NCBI RefSeq assembly: GCF_000312425.1
Contig: NZ_HE997181.1
Coordinates: 4,092,320 to 4,156,319, forward strand
Origin: Reyranella massiliensis 521
GTDB lineage: Bacteria; Pseudomonadota; Alphaproteobacteria; Reyranellales; Reyranellaceae
Reading direction: 5' to 3'
Length of the DNA: 64,000 nt
The notes beneath the pieces were generated by a model. It worked only from the letters and a program-made list of their open reading frames with translations, searched no databases and had not been told where the DNA came from. Made by a program: the position numbers and the translations under genes. Below, piece after piece: positions 50,825 to 59,060 of this stretch (position 1 is its first letter; each line of letters begins with the position of its first letter).

Positions 50825-51481
50825 ATGAAGTTCTTCGTCGATACCGCCGATGTCGCCGAGATCAAGGATTTGGCCGCCTCAGGTCTGCTCGATGGCGTGA
50901 CGACCAACCCCTCCCTGATCATGAAGGCCGGCCGGCCGATGCTCGAGGTGATCAAGGAGATCTGCTCCATCGTTCCCGGCCCGGTCAGCGCCGAGACTGT
51001 GGCGACCGATCACAAGACCATGCTCGAGGAAGGCCGCAAGCTGGCCAAGCTCGCGAAGAATGTCGCGGTCAAGGTGCCGCTGACGCCGGATGGTCTGAAA
51101 ACCTGCAAGGCGCTGACCTCGGAAGGCACGATGGTGAACGTCACCCTCTGCTTCTCCCCGGCGCAGGCACTGCTGGCGGCCAAGGCCGGCGCCACGTTCA
51201 TCTCGCCCTTCGTCGGACGCCTCGACGATATTGGACACGACGGCATGCATCTCATCGGCGAGATCATGACGATCTATCGCCAGTATCCGCACTTCAAGAC
51301 GGAGGTGCTGGTCGCCTCGGTGCGCCATCCCCAGCATGTCGTCCAGGCCGCCAAGCTCGGCGCCCAGGTCGCGACCGTGCCGCCCAACGTGCTGCGCCAG
51401 CTCTTCAAGCACGTGCTGACCGACAATGGACTGAAGGCCTTCCTCGACGACTGGGCCAAGACCGGCCAGTCGATCCTCTGA
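50825..51481 (+). CDS. fsa: Fructose-6-phosphate aldolase/transaldolase-like protein
   Basis: A 218-residue small transaldolase (TalC/FSA type) with a TIM barrel. It opens [16 protein letters not shown] and has VTTNPSLI, the Schiff-base lysine in NVAVKVPLT near residue 85, and [16 protein letters not shown]. Members either cleave fructose 6-phosphate or act as transaldolase in the pentose phosphate path; the sequence alone does not decide. It heads the plus-strand run fsa-DUF484-xerC-racemase. Confidence 0.93.
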   Translation: MKFFVDTADVAEIKDLAASGLLDGVTTNPSLIMKAGRPMLEVIKEICSIVPGPVSAETVATDHKTMLEEGRKLAKLAKNVAVKVPLTPDGLKTCKALTSEGTMVNVTLCFSPAQALLAAKAGATFISPFVGRLDDIGHDGMHLIGEIMTIYRQYPHFKTEVLVASVRHPQHVVQAAKLGAQVATVPPNVLRQLFKHVLTDNGLKAFLDDWAKTGQSIL

Positions 51482-51498
51482 CCCGGAGACGGGCGCCC

Positions 51499-52248
51499 AT
51501 GGATAAGAAGACAAACGAGGCGGAAGACGGCATGGTAACGGCTCCCGACGGTTCAGGCCGTCAGGTGAAGTTGATCACGGCCGACGACGTCGTGGCCTAT
51601 CTCAAGGCCCATCCCGACTTCTTCGAGAAGCATGCCGAACTCGGCAGCGAGCTGGGTGTCCCGCCGCGCGCGCAGGGGCCGGGCGTCATCGATATGCAGC
51701 AGGCGATTCTGAAGCGCCTGCGTAGCGAGATCGACCGACTGAAGACCGAGCGCACCGAGATCATCGCCAACTCGAAGCAGAACCAGATCGTCCAGAACCG
51801 CATCCAGGCGGCGGTGATCAGCATCATCCAGGCGACGACTTTCGAGAAGATGATCCATGTCGTCACGCACGAGCTGCCGGAGCTGCTCGACGTCGACTTC
51901 ATCACCATGGCGATCGAAGCCAATGCCGACGCCCCCAAGCGTGTTCCCGTGCGCGGCGTCTACGTGCTGGCGCCAGGCGCCATCGACGCCGCGATCGGAC
52001 CGGACAAGCATGCCCGCCTGCGCTCCGACATCGTGGGCGAGGAAGCCTTCTTCGGCGAGGTCTCGCGCTTCGTGAAGTCCGACGTGCTGATGCGCCTGCG
52101 CGTCTCCTCGGGCTCGCCCGACGGCGTCATGTGCTTCGGGGCGCGCGATCCGGAAGCCTTCGGCCCGGAGATGTCGACCGAACTCCTGTTCTTCCTCGCC
52201 AAGGTGCTTGAGAACACCATCCGCGCCTGGCTCGACCTGCCGGAGTAG
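51499..52248 (+). CDS. DUF484 (GAF-like) family protein
   Basis: A 249-residue cytoplasmic protein of the DUF484 family, which has a GAF-like fold of unknown ligand. It shows the hallmark ADDVVAYLKAHPDFFEKHAEL, a predicted coiled coil (QQAILKRLRSEIDRLKTERT) and the C-terminal LLFFLAKVLENTIRAWLDLPE. It sits 17 bases after fsa and just before xerC. In gamma-proteobacteria DUF484 is also next to xerC, so a role linked to dimer resolution or cell division is possible. Confidence 0.9.
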   Translation: MDKKTNEAEDGMVTAPDGSGRQVKLITADDVVAYLKAHPDFFEKHAELGSELGVPPRAQGPGVIDMQQAILKRLRSEIDRLKTERTEIIANSKQNQIVQNRIQAAVISIIQATTFEKMIHVVTHELPELLDVDFITMAIEANADAPKRVPVRGVYVLAPGAIDAAIGPDKHARLRSDIVGEEAFFGEVSRFVKSDVLMRLRVSSGSPDGVMCFGARDPEAFGPEMSTELLFFLAKVLENTIRAWLDLPE

Positions 52249-52255
52249 TCCCGGC

Positions 52256-53188
52256 ATGAGCGTCGCCGAGGCGCAGAGCGCGTGGCGCGACTGGCTGCAA
52301 AGCGAACGCCGTTTCTCGGCTCACACGCTTACCGCCTACCAGCACGATGTCGCGACCTTCCTCGGCTTCATGACGAGCTATCTCGGGGCGGAACCCACGC
52401 TCGACGCGCTCGGCAAGCTGAAGCCCGCCGAGTTTCGCGCCTGGCTGGCCGAACGCGGCCGGCAGGGTCTGGCGCGCACCTCGACGGCACGGGCCTTCGC
52501 CTCGGTGCGGTCGTTCTTTCGCTTCCTCGACAAGAACGGGCTGGCCCACAATGCCAGCATTGCCTCGATCCAGACGCCGAAGCTGCCGCGTTCCGTCCCC
52601 AAGGCGCTCAGCGAACGCGACATGGAAGACCTGCTCGACGCCGAATCCGACCGTGATCGGGCGCCGTGGCTCGACCTGCGCGACACGGCCGTATTGATCC
52701 TGCTCTATGGCGCCGGCCTGCGTATCGGCGAAGCACTCGCCCTTACCAAGGCAGAGGTCGACGAACTGCTGAAGAGCGGCAACGATACGCTTGCCATCAC
52801 CGGCAAGGGCAACAAGACGCGGATGGTGCTGCTGCTGCCTCAGGCGCTGAAGGCGCTGAAAGCCTATCGCGATGCCTGCCCCTGGCTCGCCGCGGCAAGA
52901 CCCGGCGACCGGGTTTTCGTGGGCGCTCGCGGCGGCGCGCTCGATCCTGCCATCGTGCAGAAGCGTGTCCGCGAGATCCGCCGCAGCCTGGGCCTTGCCG
53001 AAAGCGTGACGCCACATGCGCTGCGCCATTCCTTCGCAACCCATCTGCTGGGCGCCGGCGGCGACCTGCGCGCGATCCAGGAGCTGCTGGGCCACGCTTC
53101 GCTTTCGACGACGCAGCGCTATACCGACGTCGACGCCGCCCGCCTCGCCGCGGTCTATCGAAACGCTCATCCACGCGCCAAGGGCTGA
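52256..53188 (+). CDS. xerC: Tyrosine recombinase XerC
   Basis: A 310-residue site-specific recombinase that resolves chromosome dimers at dif with XerD. The N-terminal SAM-like domain covers residues 1-95. The catalytic set is complete: Arg in LYGAGLRIGEALAL, Lys in GKGNKTRMV, His-x-x-Arg in HALRHSFATHLL, His in LLGHASLSTTQRYT and the nucleophilic Tyr in the same segment. The ATG at 52256 lies seven bases after the DUF484 stop. Confidence 0.95.
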   Translation: MSVAEAQSAWRDWLQSERRFSAHTLTAYQHDVATFLGFMTSYLGAEPTLDALGKLKPAEFRAWLAERGRQGLARTSTARAFASVRSFFRFLDKNGLAHNASIASIQTPKLPRSVPKALSERDMEDLLDAESDRDRAPWLDLRDTAVLILLYGAGLRIGEALALTKAEVDELLKSGNDTLAITGKGNKTRMVLLLPQALKALKAYRDACPWLAAARPGDRVFVGARGGALDPAIVQKRVREIRRSLGLAESVTPHALRHSFATHLLGAGGDLRAIQELLGHASLSTTQRYTDVDAARLAAVYRNAHPRAKG

Positions 53189-53193
53189 AAACC

Positions 53194-53886
53194 ATGCCAC
53201 AGCATATCGGAATCGTCGCCTGCTCGGCGGAAGGCGCCGCGCTTTGCTACAAGACGATCTGCGTCGAGGGCGCCCGCTTTCTCGGACCTCATGGCCACCC
53301 CGAAGTCTCGCTGCACACGCACTCTCTGGCCGACTATGTCGAGTGCCTCGACCGCGGCGACCGCAAGGGCGTGGCCGAGCTGATGCTCTCCTCGGCGCGC
53401 AAGCTCGCCAAAGCCGGCGCCGATTTTCTGATCTGCCCCGACAACACGATCCATCAGGCGATGCCGGATGTGCTGCCGCACTCGCCCCTGCCGTGGCTGC
53501 ACATCGCCGAAGTGGTCGCAGAGGAAGCCGTGGCGCGGGGCTTCAAGCGGCTGGGCATCACCGGCACGCGCTGGCTGGTCGACAGCGAGGTCTATCCCGA
53601 GAAGCTCGCCGCACGCGGCCTCGGCTACCTGCGCCCGACCGCTGCCGAGCGCGACGAGACCAACCGGATCATCATGGACGAGCTGGTGTGCAGCGTCTTC
53701 ACACCGCAGGCCGTCGCCACCTATCAGCGGGTCATGGGCCGCATGAAGGCAGAAGGCTGCGATGCCATCGTTCTCGGCTGCACGGAGATCCCGTTGATCA
53801 TGAACGACGATAACTCGCCCCTGCCGACCCTCGATTCGACCCGCCTTCTGGCAAGGGCCGCCCTGAAGCGCGCGACGCAGGCCTGA
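53194..53886 (+). CDS. Aspartate/glutamate racemase family protein
   Basis: A 230-residue cofactor-independent racemase-fold protein. The two catalytic cysteines of the family are likely Cys85 or so (DFLICPDNTIHQAM) and the one in IVLGCTEIPLIM near residue 196; a conserved GITGTRWLVDSEVY segment lies between them. The first site has an inserted proline-aspartate (CPDNT for the usual CNT), so substrate and stereochemistry are uncertain. It follows xerC by five bases and closes the fsa run. Confidence 0.87.
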   Translation: MPQHIGIVACSAEGAALCYKTICVEGARFLGPHGHPEVSLHTHSLADYVECLDRGDRKGVAELMLSSARKLAKAGADFLICPDNTIHQAMPDVLPHSPLPWLHIAEVVAEEAVARGFKRLGITGTRWLVDSEVYPEKLAARGLGYLRPTAAERDETNRIIMDELVCSVFTPQAVATYQRVMGRMKAEGCDAIVLGCTEIPLIMNDDNSPLPTLDSTRLLARAALKRATQA

Positions 53887-53889
53887 GAG

Positions 53890-54306
53890 TCAGAGCGGTT
53901 TCCGGAAGATGATCTCGCCGTTTTCCTGGCGGCCGATCTCTTCCCATCCGTTGGTGCGATAGAAACGCTCGGCCCGCGTGCCGGCCCCCGTCGTCAGCGT
54001 CGCGACTGCATAGCCTGCGGCGCGCAGATCTTCGCAGGCCCGCGGCAGCAGGGCGCGGGCAATGCCACGGCTTTCGTAGTCGGGATGGATGAAGAGGCCG
54101 AAGATCGTGCCATCGCGAGGATCGGCGACGGAGAAGCCCTGTACGGCGCCATCCTCCTCCCAGACCCAGAAGGCTGCATTCTCGAAAATCCAGTCCGCCG
54201 TACGATCGACCTTGTCTTGGGAGGCAGCACTCAGCCTATTCTCTCGAACGGCAAGACGCACTTCAGTGATGCGGGGACGATCCGCAACTGTCGCTTTGCG
54301 GATCAT
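53890..54306 (-). CDS. GNAT family N-acetyltransferase
   Basis: A 138-residue acetyltransferase: IRKATVADRPRITEVRLAV, the strand GTIFGLFIHPDYESRGIA with the acetyl-CoA loop, the helix LLPRACEDLRAAGY and AERFYRTNGWEEIGRQ. The start at 54306 overlaps the permease stop (ATGA). The open frame runs on to 55557, but that part is a shadow of the permease gene. The acceptor is unknown. Confidence 0.9.
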   Translation of the reverse strand: MIRKATVADRPRITEVRLAVRENRLSAASQDKVDRTADWIFENAAFWVWEEDGAVQGFSVADPRDGTIFGLFIHPDYESRGIARALLPRACEDLRAAGYAVATLTTGAGTRAERFYRTNGWEEIGRQENGEIIFRKPL

Positions 54307-55625
54307 GGTGAAGGCCAACGGCGGCGTTGCACCAGCCACTCTATCCCGAAGCTGCCGGCGATGACGACCAGGGCCAGAGCGACGACGATCGGCTGGGTCT
54401 GCAGGAGGCTGACCGTGAAGGCGCCGAGCGTAAGCGCCATCAGCGCGGCACCGAGCAGGATCAGGCTTCGCCGTCCCCCGACCTCGGCATGAAGCCGCCA
54501 GTGCGCCAGGAAGATCGCGAGATAGGAGATCAGGAACGTGGCACCGGCGACCTGCGCGATGGCCCCGAGGTCGAAGAGACTCACCAAGATCAGAATCGCG
54601 CCTGCTCCCCAGACCAGGCCATGCGTCCCCTGCCCCCAGGCTGCGCGGCCGACGGTCGCCGGCAACTGCCCCCTGGCGGCAAGACCACGTGAGACTTCGA
54701 GGGCGGAGAAGATGCAGGCATTGATGGCAGAGGCCGTTGCAAACAGCGCGCCGCCCGCGACAATGACAAACCCCGCCTGGCCCAGTACCGGGCGCGCCGC
54801 CTGGGCAACGGCCGTGTCGGCATAGCGCGCAAGCTCGGCCGGCGAGATGCTGCCCAGAACGACGATCGCCAGGCCGATGTAGAGGACGATCACCAAGCCG
54901 ATCGCAAGATAGATGGCCCGCGGGATCGTCACTTCGGGGTGGGCGACATGCCCGGCGGCATTCGTCATCATGCCGTACCCCGCATAGGCAAAGAACGTGA
55001 GGCCGACACTGGCCAGCAGCGTTCCCGCCCCCACGGTCGGGCCGGCGACCAGCAGGGCGGGATCGATCGCCGGGACGCCCGCGATCATCAAGACCGCCAG
55101 AATGACGAGCTTGGCGACCACCAGCAGTTCTTCGAGACGGCCGACCGCCCCCGAGCCCACCATGTTCGCCGCCACGAGCGCGATCACGATGGCCGAGGCG
55201 AAGGCGCTCTTCACCCAGGGCGACGAGGTATCGCCCAGGAACAACCGATCGGCATAGGCGCCGAAGGTCTTGGCGATCATCGCGATCGCGATGATCGAGG
55301 TGACGAGATAGAGGACCGACAATCCACCGGCGACAATCCGGGACGGATAGGCCCGATCGAAATAGTCCATGATGCCGGCCGAGCTGGGGAAGCGGGCCGC
55401 GAGACGGGCATAGGAGTAACCCGACAGCAGCGCGATAACGCCGCCAATGGCAAACGACAGGTAGACGTCGCTGCCGGCCATCAGGGCAGCCTGGCCGAGC
55501 AGAGCGAAGATACCGGCGCCGACCATCGACCCGATGCCGAGCGCCGCGACGCTCCACAGGCGCATGGTGCCGTGCCTGACAGGTGTCGCGATATCGGTCA
55601 CGAGGCTGCCCCCGGCAGCCTGCAA
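54303..55625 (-). CDS. APC family amino acid/amine permease
   Basis: A 440-residue inner-membrane transporter with about 12 hydrophobic segments. The substrate-binding unwound helix 1 is visible as GIGSMVGAGIFALLGQAA, followed by SYARLAARFPSSAGIMDYF and FFAYAGYGMMTNAAGHVAHP. It likely takes up amino acids or amines by proton symport. It is co-transcribed with a GNAT through a four-base overlap, suggesting that the imported compound is acetylated. Confidence 0.9.
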   Translation of the reverse strand: MQAAGGSLVTDIATPVRHGTMRLWSVAALGIGSMVGAGIFALLGQAALMAGSDVYLSFAIGGVIALLSGYSYARLAARFPSSAGIMDYFDRAYPSRIVAGGLSVLYLVTSIIAIAMIAKTFGAYADRLFLGDTSSPWVKSAFASAIVIALVAANMVGSGAVGRLEELLVVAKLVILAVLMIAGVPAIDPALLVAGPTVGAGTLLASVGLTFFAYAGYGMMTNAAGHVAHPEVTIPRAIYLAIGLVIVLYIGLAIVVLGSISPAELARYADTAVAQAARPVLGQAGFVIVAGGALFATASAINACIFSALEVSRGLAARGQLPATVGRAAWGQGTHGLVWGAGAILILVSLFDLGAIAQVAGATFLISYLAIFLAHWRLHAEVGGRRSLILLGAALMALTLGAFTVSLLQTQPIVVALALVVIAGSFGIEWLVQRRRWPSP

Positions 55626-55701
55626 CGCTTCGACTTGGCCATCGTTTGTGCCCCCGGCGGGACCTTACACAATCACGACCGAGAACAACATGTTGGCTCG
55701 T

Positions 55702-56226
55702 TCACGCGCGTCGGTAGACGACATGCAGGGCACCGCCGCTGCGGCGTTCGCACGCCACCAGGTCGAGCTTGAGCTCGGGCGTGCCGGGCGGGATCAGCGG
55801 GATGCCCTCGCCCAAGATGATCGGCAATAGCGCCATTTCGAGGACATCGAGTTTGCCTGCCGCGATCATGTCGCGGATCAACCGGCCGCCGCCCTCGACC
55901 CAGACAAGGCCATAGCCGCGCGCTTCCAGTTCCGCCGCAACGACGCTCAAGTCACCCGACCGCGTTTCGACTCCGGGAGGCGCATCGTCCAATGGACGAT
56001 TGGTCATGACGATGGTCGGCTTGCCCGGATGGGGCCACTCGCCGAAGCCGCGCACGACATCGTAGGTGTCGCGCCCCATCAGAATGGCGTCGACCTTCTG
56101 CAGGAAGGCGTCGATACCGAATTCCTGCGGCGGGTACGGCTCCAGCCAGTCGAACGATCCATCGGCCCGCGCAATCTTGCCGTCGAGCGATATCGCGATG
56201 TGGCAATGCCAGATCGTCTTCCCCAT
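55702..56226 (-). CDS. RibD C-terminal/dihydrofolate-reductase-like protein
   Basis: A 174-residue NADPH-binding reductase of the RibD_C family. It shows IAISLDGKIARADGSFDWL, ILMGRDTYDVVRGFGEWP, the GKPTIVMTNRPL strand, and the nucleotide-binding VWVEGGGRLIRDMI. Members reduce pterin-like or riboflavin-precursor substrates, or are of unknown role. The ATG at 56226 is preferred over an in-frame TTG three bases upstream. It follows the dienelactone hydrolase gene by 15 bases. Confidence 0.88.
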   Translation of the reverse strand: MGKTIWHCHIAISLDGKIARADGSFDWLEPYPPQEFGIDAFLQKVDAILMGRDTYDVVRGFGEWPHPGKPTIVMTNRPLDDAPPGVETRSGDLSVVAAELEARGYGLVWVEGGGRLIRDMIAAGKLDVLEMALLPIILGEGIPLIPPGTPELKLDLVACERRSGGALHVVYRRA

Positions 56227-56241
56227 CAACCAAACTCCAGA

Positions 56242-57087
56242 TCAGGGCACGAGGTGCTTTGCCAGGAAGCCCCGCACATCGGCCACGAATTGCTTCCACG
56301 CCGGCTCGTGCGCGCCATAGTGCGCCCCGCAGCAGCCGCCGGGCTTGCTGCGATTGCCGACGCCGTCCAGATAACGCACCGGCAGCCCGAGCGCATCGAA
56401 ACTGTGATGCGCCCCCTCGTACACCTTCGTCTCGATCAGCTCCTTGCCGGACGCGACGCGGTCGATGACGGCCTGGCATCGCGGCACCGGCGTCCAGTCG
56501 TCGAGCGCGCCCATGGCGAAGAGTGTCGGCTGGCGTACCGAGAGGCGCGGTCCCAATGTGTCGGCCAGGGCACAGTCGGGATAGACCAGAACGACAGCAC
56601 GCGCCGCAGGTGTCGGTGCCGACCCACTCGGCGCGTTCGACAGCGCACGCAGCATCGCGACCCCGCCGCCATAGGAATAGCCCATGTAGCCCAGGCGCTT
56701 CGCATCGATGCCCGGTTGCTTCGCCATCCAGGCGAGCGTCGCGTCGATATCGTGTGCCCGCGCCTCCGCATCGGCCTGTGTCGGCCAGTTGCGGCCACAG
56801 ACATCTTTCAGCCCGCGCGCCGAGAAACTATCGACCACGAGCGCTGCATATCCCCACGAGGCGAGCAGCCCCGCCATGCGCGACGTGTTCTGCCCCGGGC
56901 CGCCACAGCCATGGAAGATCGCGACGGCCGGCGCCGGTGTCGCGCCATGAGCGGGGCGGAACAGTTGCGCGGCAAGCTGCACGGTCCGGCCGCTCTGCTC
57001 CACGGGAATGCGGACATTCTGCTGCGCTTCGGCCGCGACGGCGGCGAGCAAAAGGACTGCCGACAGGACGGCTCCAACGACGCGCAT
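56242..57087 (-). CDS. Exported dienelactone hydrolase family protein
   Basis: A 281-residue alpha/beta hydrolase with a Sec signal (MRVVGAVLSAVLLLAAVAAEAQ). The nucleophile elbow is GYMGYSYGGGVAM, with the acid in FAMGALDDWTPVPR and the histidine in YEGAHHSFDALG. The oxyanion region is HGCGGPGQNTSRM. The substrate is unknown; its start overlaps the stop of the NsrR-like gene (TGATG), so it is co-transcribed with it, though the link to nitric oxide is unclear. Confidence 0.86.
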   Translation of the reverse strand: MRVVGAVLSAVLLLAAVAAEAQQNVRIPVEQSGRTVQLAAQLFRPAHGATPAPAVAIFHGCGGPGQNTSRMAGLLASWGYAALVVDSFSARGLKDVCGRNWPTQADAEARAHDIDATLAWMAKQPGIDAKRLGYMGYSYGGGVAMLRALSNAPSGSAPTPAARAVVLVYPDCALADTLGPRLSVRQPTLFAMGALDDWTPVPRCQAVIDRVASGKELIETKVYEGAHHSFDALGLPVRYLDGVGNRSKPGGCCGAHYGAHEPAWKQFVADVRGFLAKHLVP

Positions 57088-57515
57088 CAAGAGGCCAACT
57101 GAATCTCGAATAGACGCATGAGCTTCGACCGCTTGTTCAACAGGTCGGCCAGCGTATAGCGATCGAGGACCGCCATGAAGGCTGCAAGCGCTTCGTCCAG
57201 CGCACCCGTCAATCCGCAGGCGGGCGCAATGACGCAGGTGCCGCACTCCACCAGTTCGAAGCCCTCCTCCGTCCGGCGCACCACGTCGCCGACATTGATC
57301 TGGTCGGCGGGCTTCGCCAGCCGAACACCACCGGAGCGGCCACGCACGCCTTCGATGTATCCGGCCTTTCCGAGATTGTGGGCAACCTTCATCAGGTGAT
57401 TCTGCGAGATGCCATAGGCGCGCGCGATCTCGGAGATGGAACAGACCTTTTCGGGCTGCGCGCCGAGATAGAGCAGCACCCGGATCGCATAGTCGGTATG
57501 GCGCGTCAGCCGCAT
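57087..57515 (-). CDS. nsrR: Rrf2 family regulator, NsrR-like Fe-S nitric-oxide sensor
   Basis: A 142-residue winged-helix protein: MRLTRHTDYAIRVLLYLG, the recognition helix ISQNHLMKVAHNLGKAGYIE and wing GVRGRSGGVRLAKP. The three cysteines are Cys91, Cys94 and Cys100 (ECGTCVIAPACGL), giving C-x2-C-x5-C. The E. coli NsrR spacing is C-x4-C-x5-C, so the first loop is shorter here, but the C-terminal TLADLL segment is the NsrR type. It is divergent from a globin/alternative-oxidase operon, the expected target of an NO sensor. RirA or a relative is a less likely alternative. Confidence 0.8.
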   Translation of the reverse strand: MRLTRHTDYAIRVLLYLGAQPEKVCSISEIARAYGISQNHLMKVAHNLGKAGYIEGVRGRSGGVRLAKPADQINVGDVVRRTEEGFELVECGTCVIAPACGLTGALDEALAAFMAVLDRYTLADLLNKRSKLMRLFEIQLAS

Positions 57516-57544
57516 ACGAGTTCCGGGACCTTCTGTTCAGACTG

Positions 57545-57569
57545 GGAACGACAATACATGTATTTCGTT
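57545..57569 (+). promoter_or_regulatory. EcfG-type promoter of the globin-oxidase operon
   Basis: GGAAC (57545-57549), 16 bases, CGTT (57566-57569) match the EcfG consensus exactly and have the same spacing as the trehalose promoter. The 12-bp palindrome AATACATGTATT occupies the spacer at 57553-57564. A repressor there would lie between the two sigma contacts. Confidence 0.75.
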
Positions 57570-57611
57570 GACATGTTTAGCCTGGATGAATACATGCAAA
57601 ATAGATACATG
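57553..57611. promoter_or_regulatory. Probable NsrR operator cluster (four ACATG elements)
   Basis: ACATG occurs at 57556, 57571, 57592 and 57607, so the spacings are 15, 21 and 15 bases. The first lies within the perfect palindrome AATACATGTATT. Many NsrR boxes are built from similar AT-rich halves with ATGTAT/ATACAT. The cluster lies between the divergent NsrR-like and globin genes. Confidence 0.55.
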
Positions 57612-57626
57612 ATTTGGAGCCGTCGC

Positions 57627-58022
57627 ATGGACTGCAGCGAAGGTATCGACGAGGAAGGCCTCGCCCGGCTGGTCGGGCGCTTCTACGCCAAGGTTCGCGC
57701 CGACGAACTGATCGGCCCGGTCTTCAACGACGCCATCGACGACTGGCCGGAGCATCTAGAGAAGCTCACGGCCTTCTGGTCCTCCCTGATGCTGACCACC
57801 GGCCGCTACAAAGGCACGCCGATGGCCGCGCACCTGAAGCATCGTGCCCGCCTGACGCCTGCCATGTTCGAGCGTTGGCTCGGCCTGTGGCGCGAGACCA
57901 CGGCGGAGGAAATGCCGCCGCAGGCCGCCGCTGCCATGCAGGCCAAGGCCAACCGCATCGCCGAGAGTTTCAAGCTGGCGTTGATGCTGAAACTCGATCC
58001 GGCCCCCGTTCCTGCCGCTTGA
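57627..58022 (+). CDS. Group III truncated haemoglobin
   Basis: A 131-residue globin of the short 2-on-2 type. It has the opening LARLVGRFYAKVRADELIGP, VFNDAIDDWPEHLEKLTAFW, a likely proximal histidine at His72 (LKHRARLT) and FERWLGLWRETTAEE. Group III globins bind NO and O2 and are linked to NO detoxification. Earlier in-frame ATG codons exist (57558, 57573, 57594, 57609), but they overlap the operator elements; the ATG at 57627 has TGGAG eight bases upstream. It is the first gene of the operon. Confidence 0.87.
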   Translation: MDCSEGIDEEGLARLVGRFYAKVRADELIGPVFNDAIDDWPEHLEKLTAFWSSLMLTTGRYKGTPMAAHLKHRARLTPAMFERWLGLWRETTAEEMPPQAAAAMQAKANRIAESFKLALMLKLDPAPVPAA

Positions 58023-58039
58023 TCCAAAGGAGAGGCGCC

Positions 58040-58738
58040 ATGTTACGCACCGCGCAGATTCCGGCCGTCGACCTCGACGTCCACCATAAGGCCGACGGCG
58101 CGTCCGACCGCATTGCTCTTGGCTTCACCAAGCTCCTGCGCTTCTGTGCCGACACGTTCTTTGCCAAGCGCTACGGCCATCGCGCGGTGGTGCTGGAGAC
58201 GGTCGCGGCCGTGCCCGGCATGGTCGGCGCCACGCTCACTCACCTCAAGTGCCTGCGGCGCATGTCCGACGACAATGGCTGGATTCGCACGCTCATGGAG
58301 GAAGCTGAAAACGAGCGCATGCACCTCATGACGTTCATCCAGGTAGCCAAGCCGACCGTGTTCGAACGCTGCGTCATCCTCGGCGCCCAATGGGTATTCT
58401 ATCTCGCCTTCTTCGGTCTCTATCTCGTGAGCCCGCGGACCGCCCACCGCGTCGTCGGCTATTTCGAAGAGGAGGCGGTGATCAGCTACACCTACTACCT
58501 CAAGGAACTCGACGAAGGCCGTTCTCCCAACGTGCCGGCGCCCGCCATTGCCCGGCACTACTGGAAGCTGCCCGACAACGCGACCCTGCGCGACGTCGTG
58601 CTCGCCGTCCGCGCCGACGAAGCCCATCACCGCGACATCAATCATGGCTTTGCCGGCGAACTGGCAGGCCTGGACGTCGCGGGGCGCAAGGTCGCCCCCT
58701 ATCCCGAACATGCCGACGACATCCGGCTCGCTGCCTGA
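58040..58738 (+). CDS. Alternative oxidase (AOX), di-iron ubiquinol oxidase
   Basis: A 232-residue bacterial alternative oxidase, a monotopic di-iron enzyme that moves electrons from ubiquinol to oxygen without pumping protons. All ligands are present: Glu53 (LETVAAVPG), Glu92/His95 (ENERMHL), Glu143-145 (FEEEAVISY) and Glu194/His197 (DEAHHRD). Such oxidases resist nitric oxide and cyanide, unlike haem-copper oxidases. A strong AAAGGAGAGG precedes the ATG. It lies 17 bases after the globin gene, which fits respiration under NO stress. Confidence 0.95.
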   Translation: MLRTAQIPAVDLDVHHKADGASDRIALGFTKLLRFCADTFFAKRYGHRAVVLETVAAVPGMVGATLTHLKCLRRMSDDNGWIRTLMEEAENERMHLMTFIQVAKPTVFERCVILGAQWVFYLAFFGLYLVSPRTAHRVVGYFEEEAVISYTYYLKELDEGRSPNVPAPAIARHYWKLPDNATLRDVVLAVRADEAHHRDINHGFAGELAGLDVAGRKVAPYPEHADDIRLAA

Positions 58739-58751
58739 AGGATACAGCGAC

Positions 58752-59030
58752 GTGCCGACACCCTATCGTTCAAGCCCGGTGTTCGACGAGAACACGATCC
58801 CTGCCGCCTTGCGCAAGGAGCACCGGACGAAGGCCGGCGTTTGGGGCGTGATCGAAGTGATCGAGGGAAAAGTGAAGTTCATGCGGTCCGGCCATTCCGG
58901 CGTAACTACCCTCGAACCAGGCCGGCCTGGTCTCGTTCTGCCCGAGCAACCGCACTTCGTGGAGCCGATCGGACCGATGCGCATGCAGGTCCACTTCTAC
59001 GACCAGCCGCCCGATATCTCGGACAAATGA
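58752..59030 (+). CDS. DUF1971 (YeaR-like) cupin protein
   Basis: A 92-residue protein of the DUF1971 family, beta-barrel cupin-like. It has TPYRSSPVFDENTIPAALRK, HRTKAGVWGVIEVIEG and LVLPEQPHFVEPIG. E. coli yeaR of this family is under NO (NsrR) and nitrate control and is linked to tellurite/NO stress, so the association with a globin and AOX is informative. The start is GTG, with GAAGG eight bases upstream. It ends the operon before a hairpin terminator. Confidence 0.88.
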   Translation: MPTPYRSSPVFDENTIPAALRKEHRTKAGVWGVIEVIEGKVKFMRSGHSGVTTLEPGRPGLVLPEQPHFVEPIGPMRMQVHFYDQPPDISDK

Positions 59031-59032
59031 GA

Positions 59033-59057
59033 AAGGCCCGTCTCGACGACGGGCCTT
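59033..59057. terminator. Hairpin, probable terminator between convergent units
   Basis: A perfect 10-bp stem (AAGGCCCGTC/GACGGGCCTT) with a 5-base loop lies between the YeaR-like gene and the convergent antiporter gene. Neither side has a long T-tract, so it may be a weak bidirectional terminator. Confidence 0.65.
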
Positions 59058-59060
59058 CGC

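Noticed and set aside
54307..55557. A 555-residue version of the GNAT protein near 54 kb
   Set aside because: The extra part is an out-of-frame reading of the APC permease; the GNAT domain starts at 54306.
57378..57626. A longer globin frame starting within the NsrR-like gene
   Set aside because: The upstream part is antisense to the regulator and crosses the promoter and operator elements.
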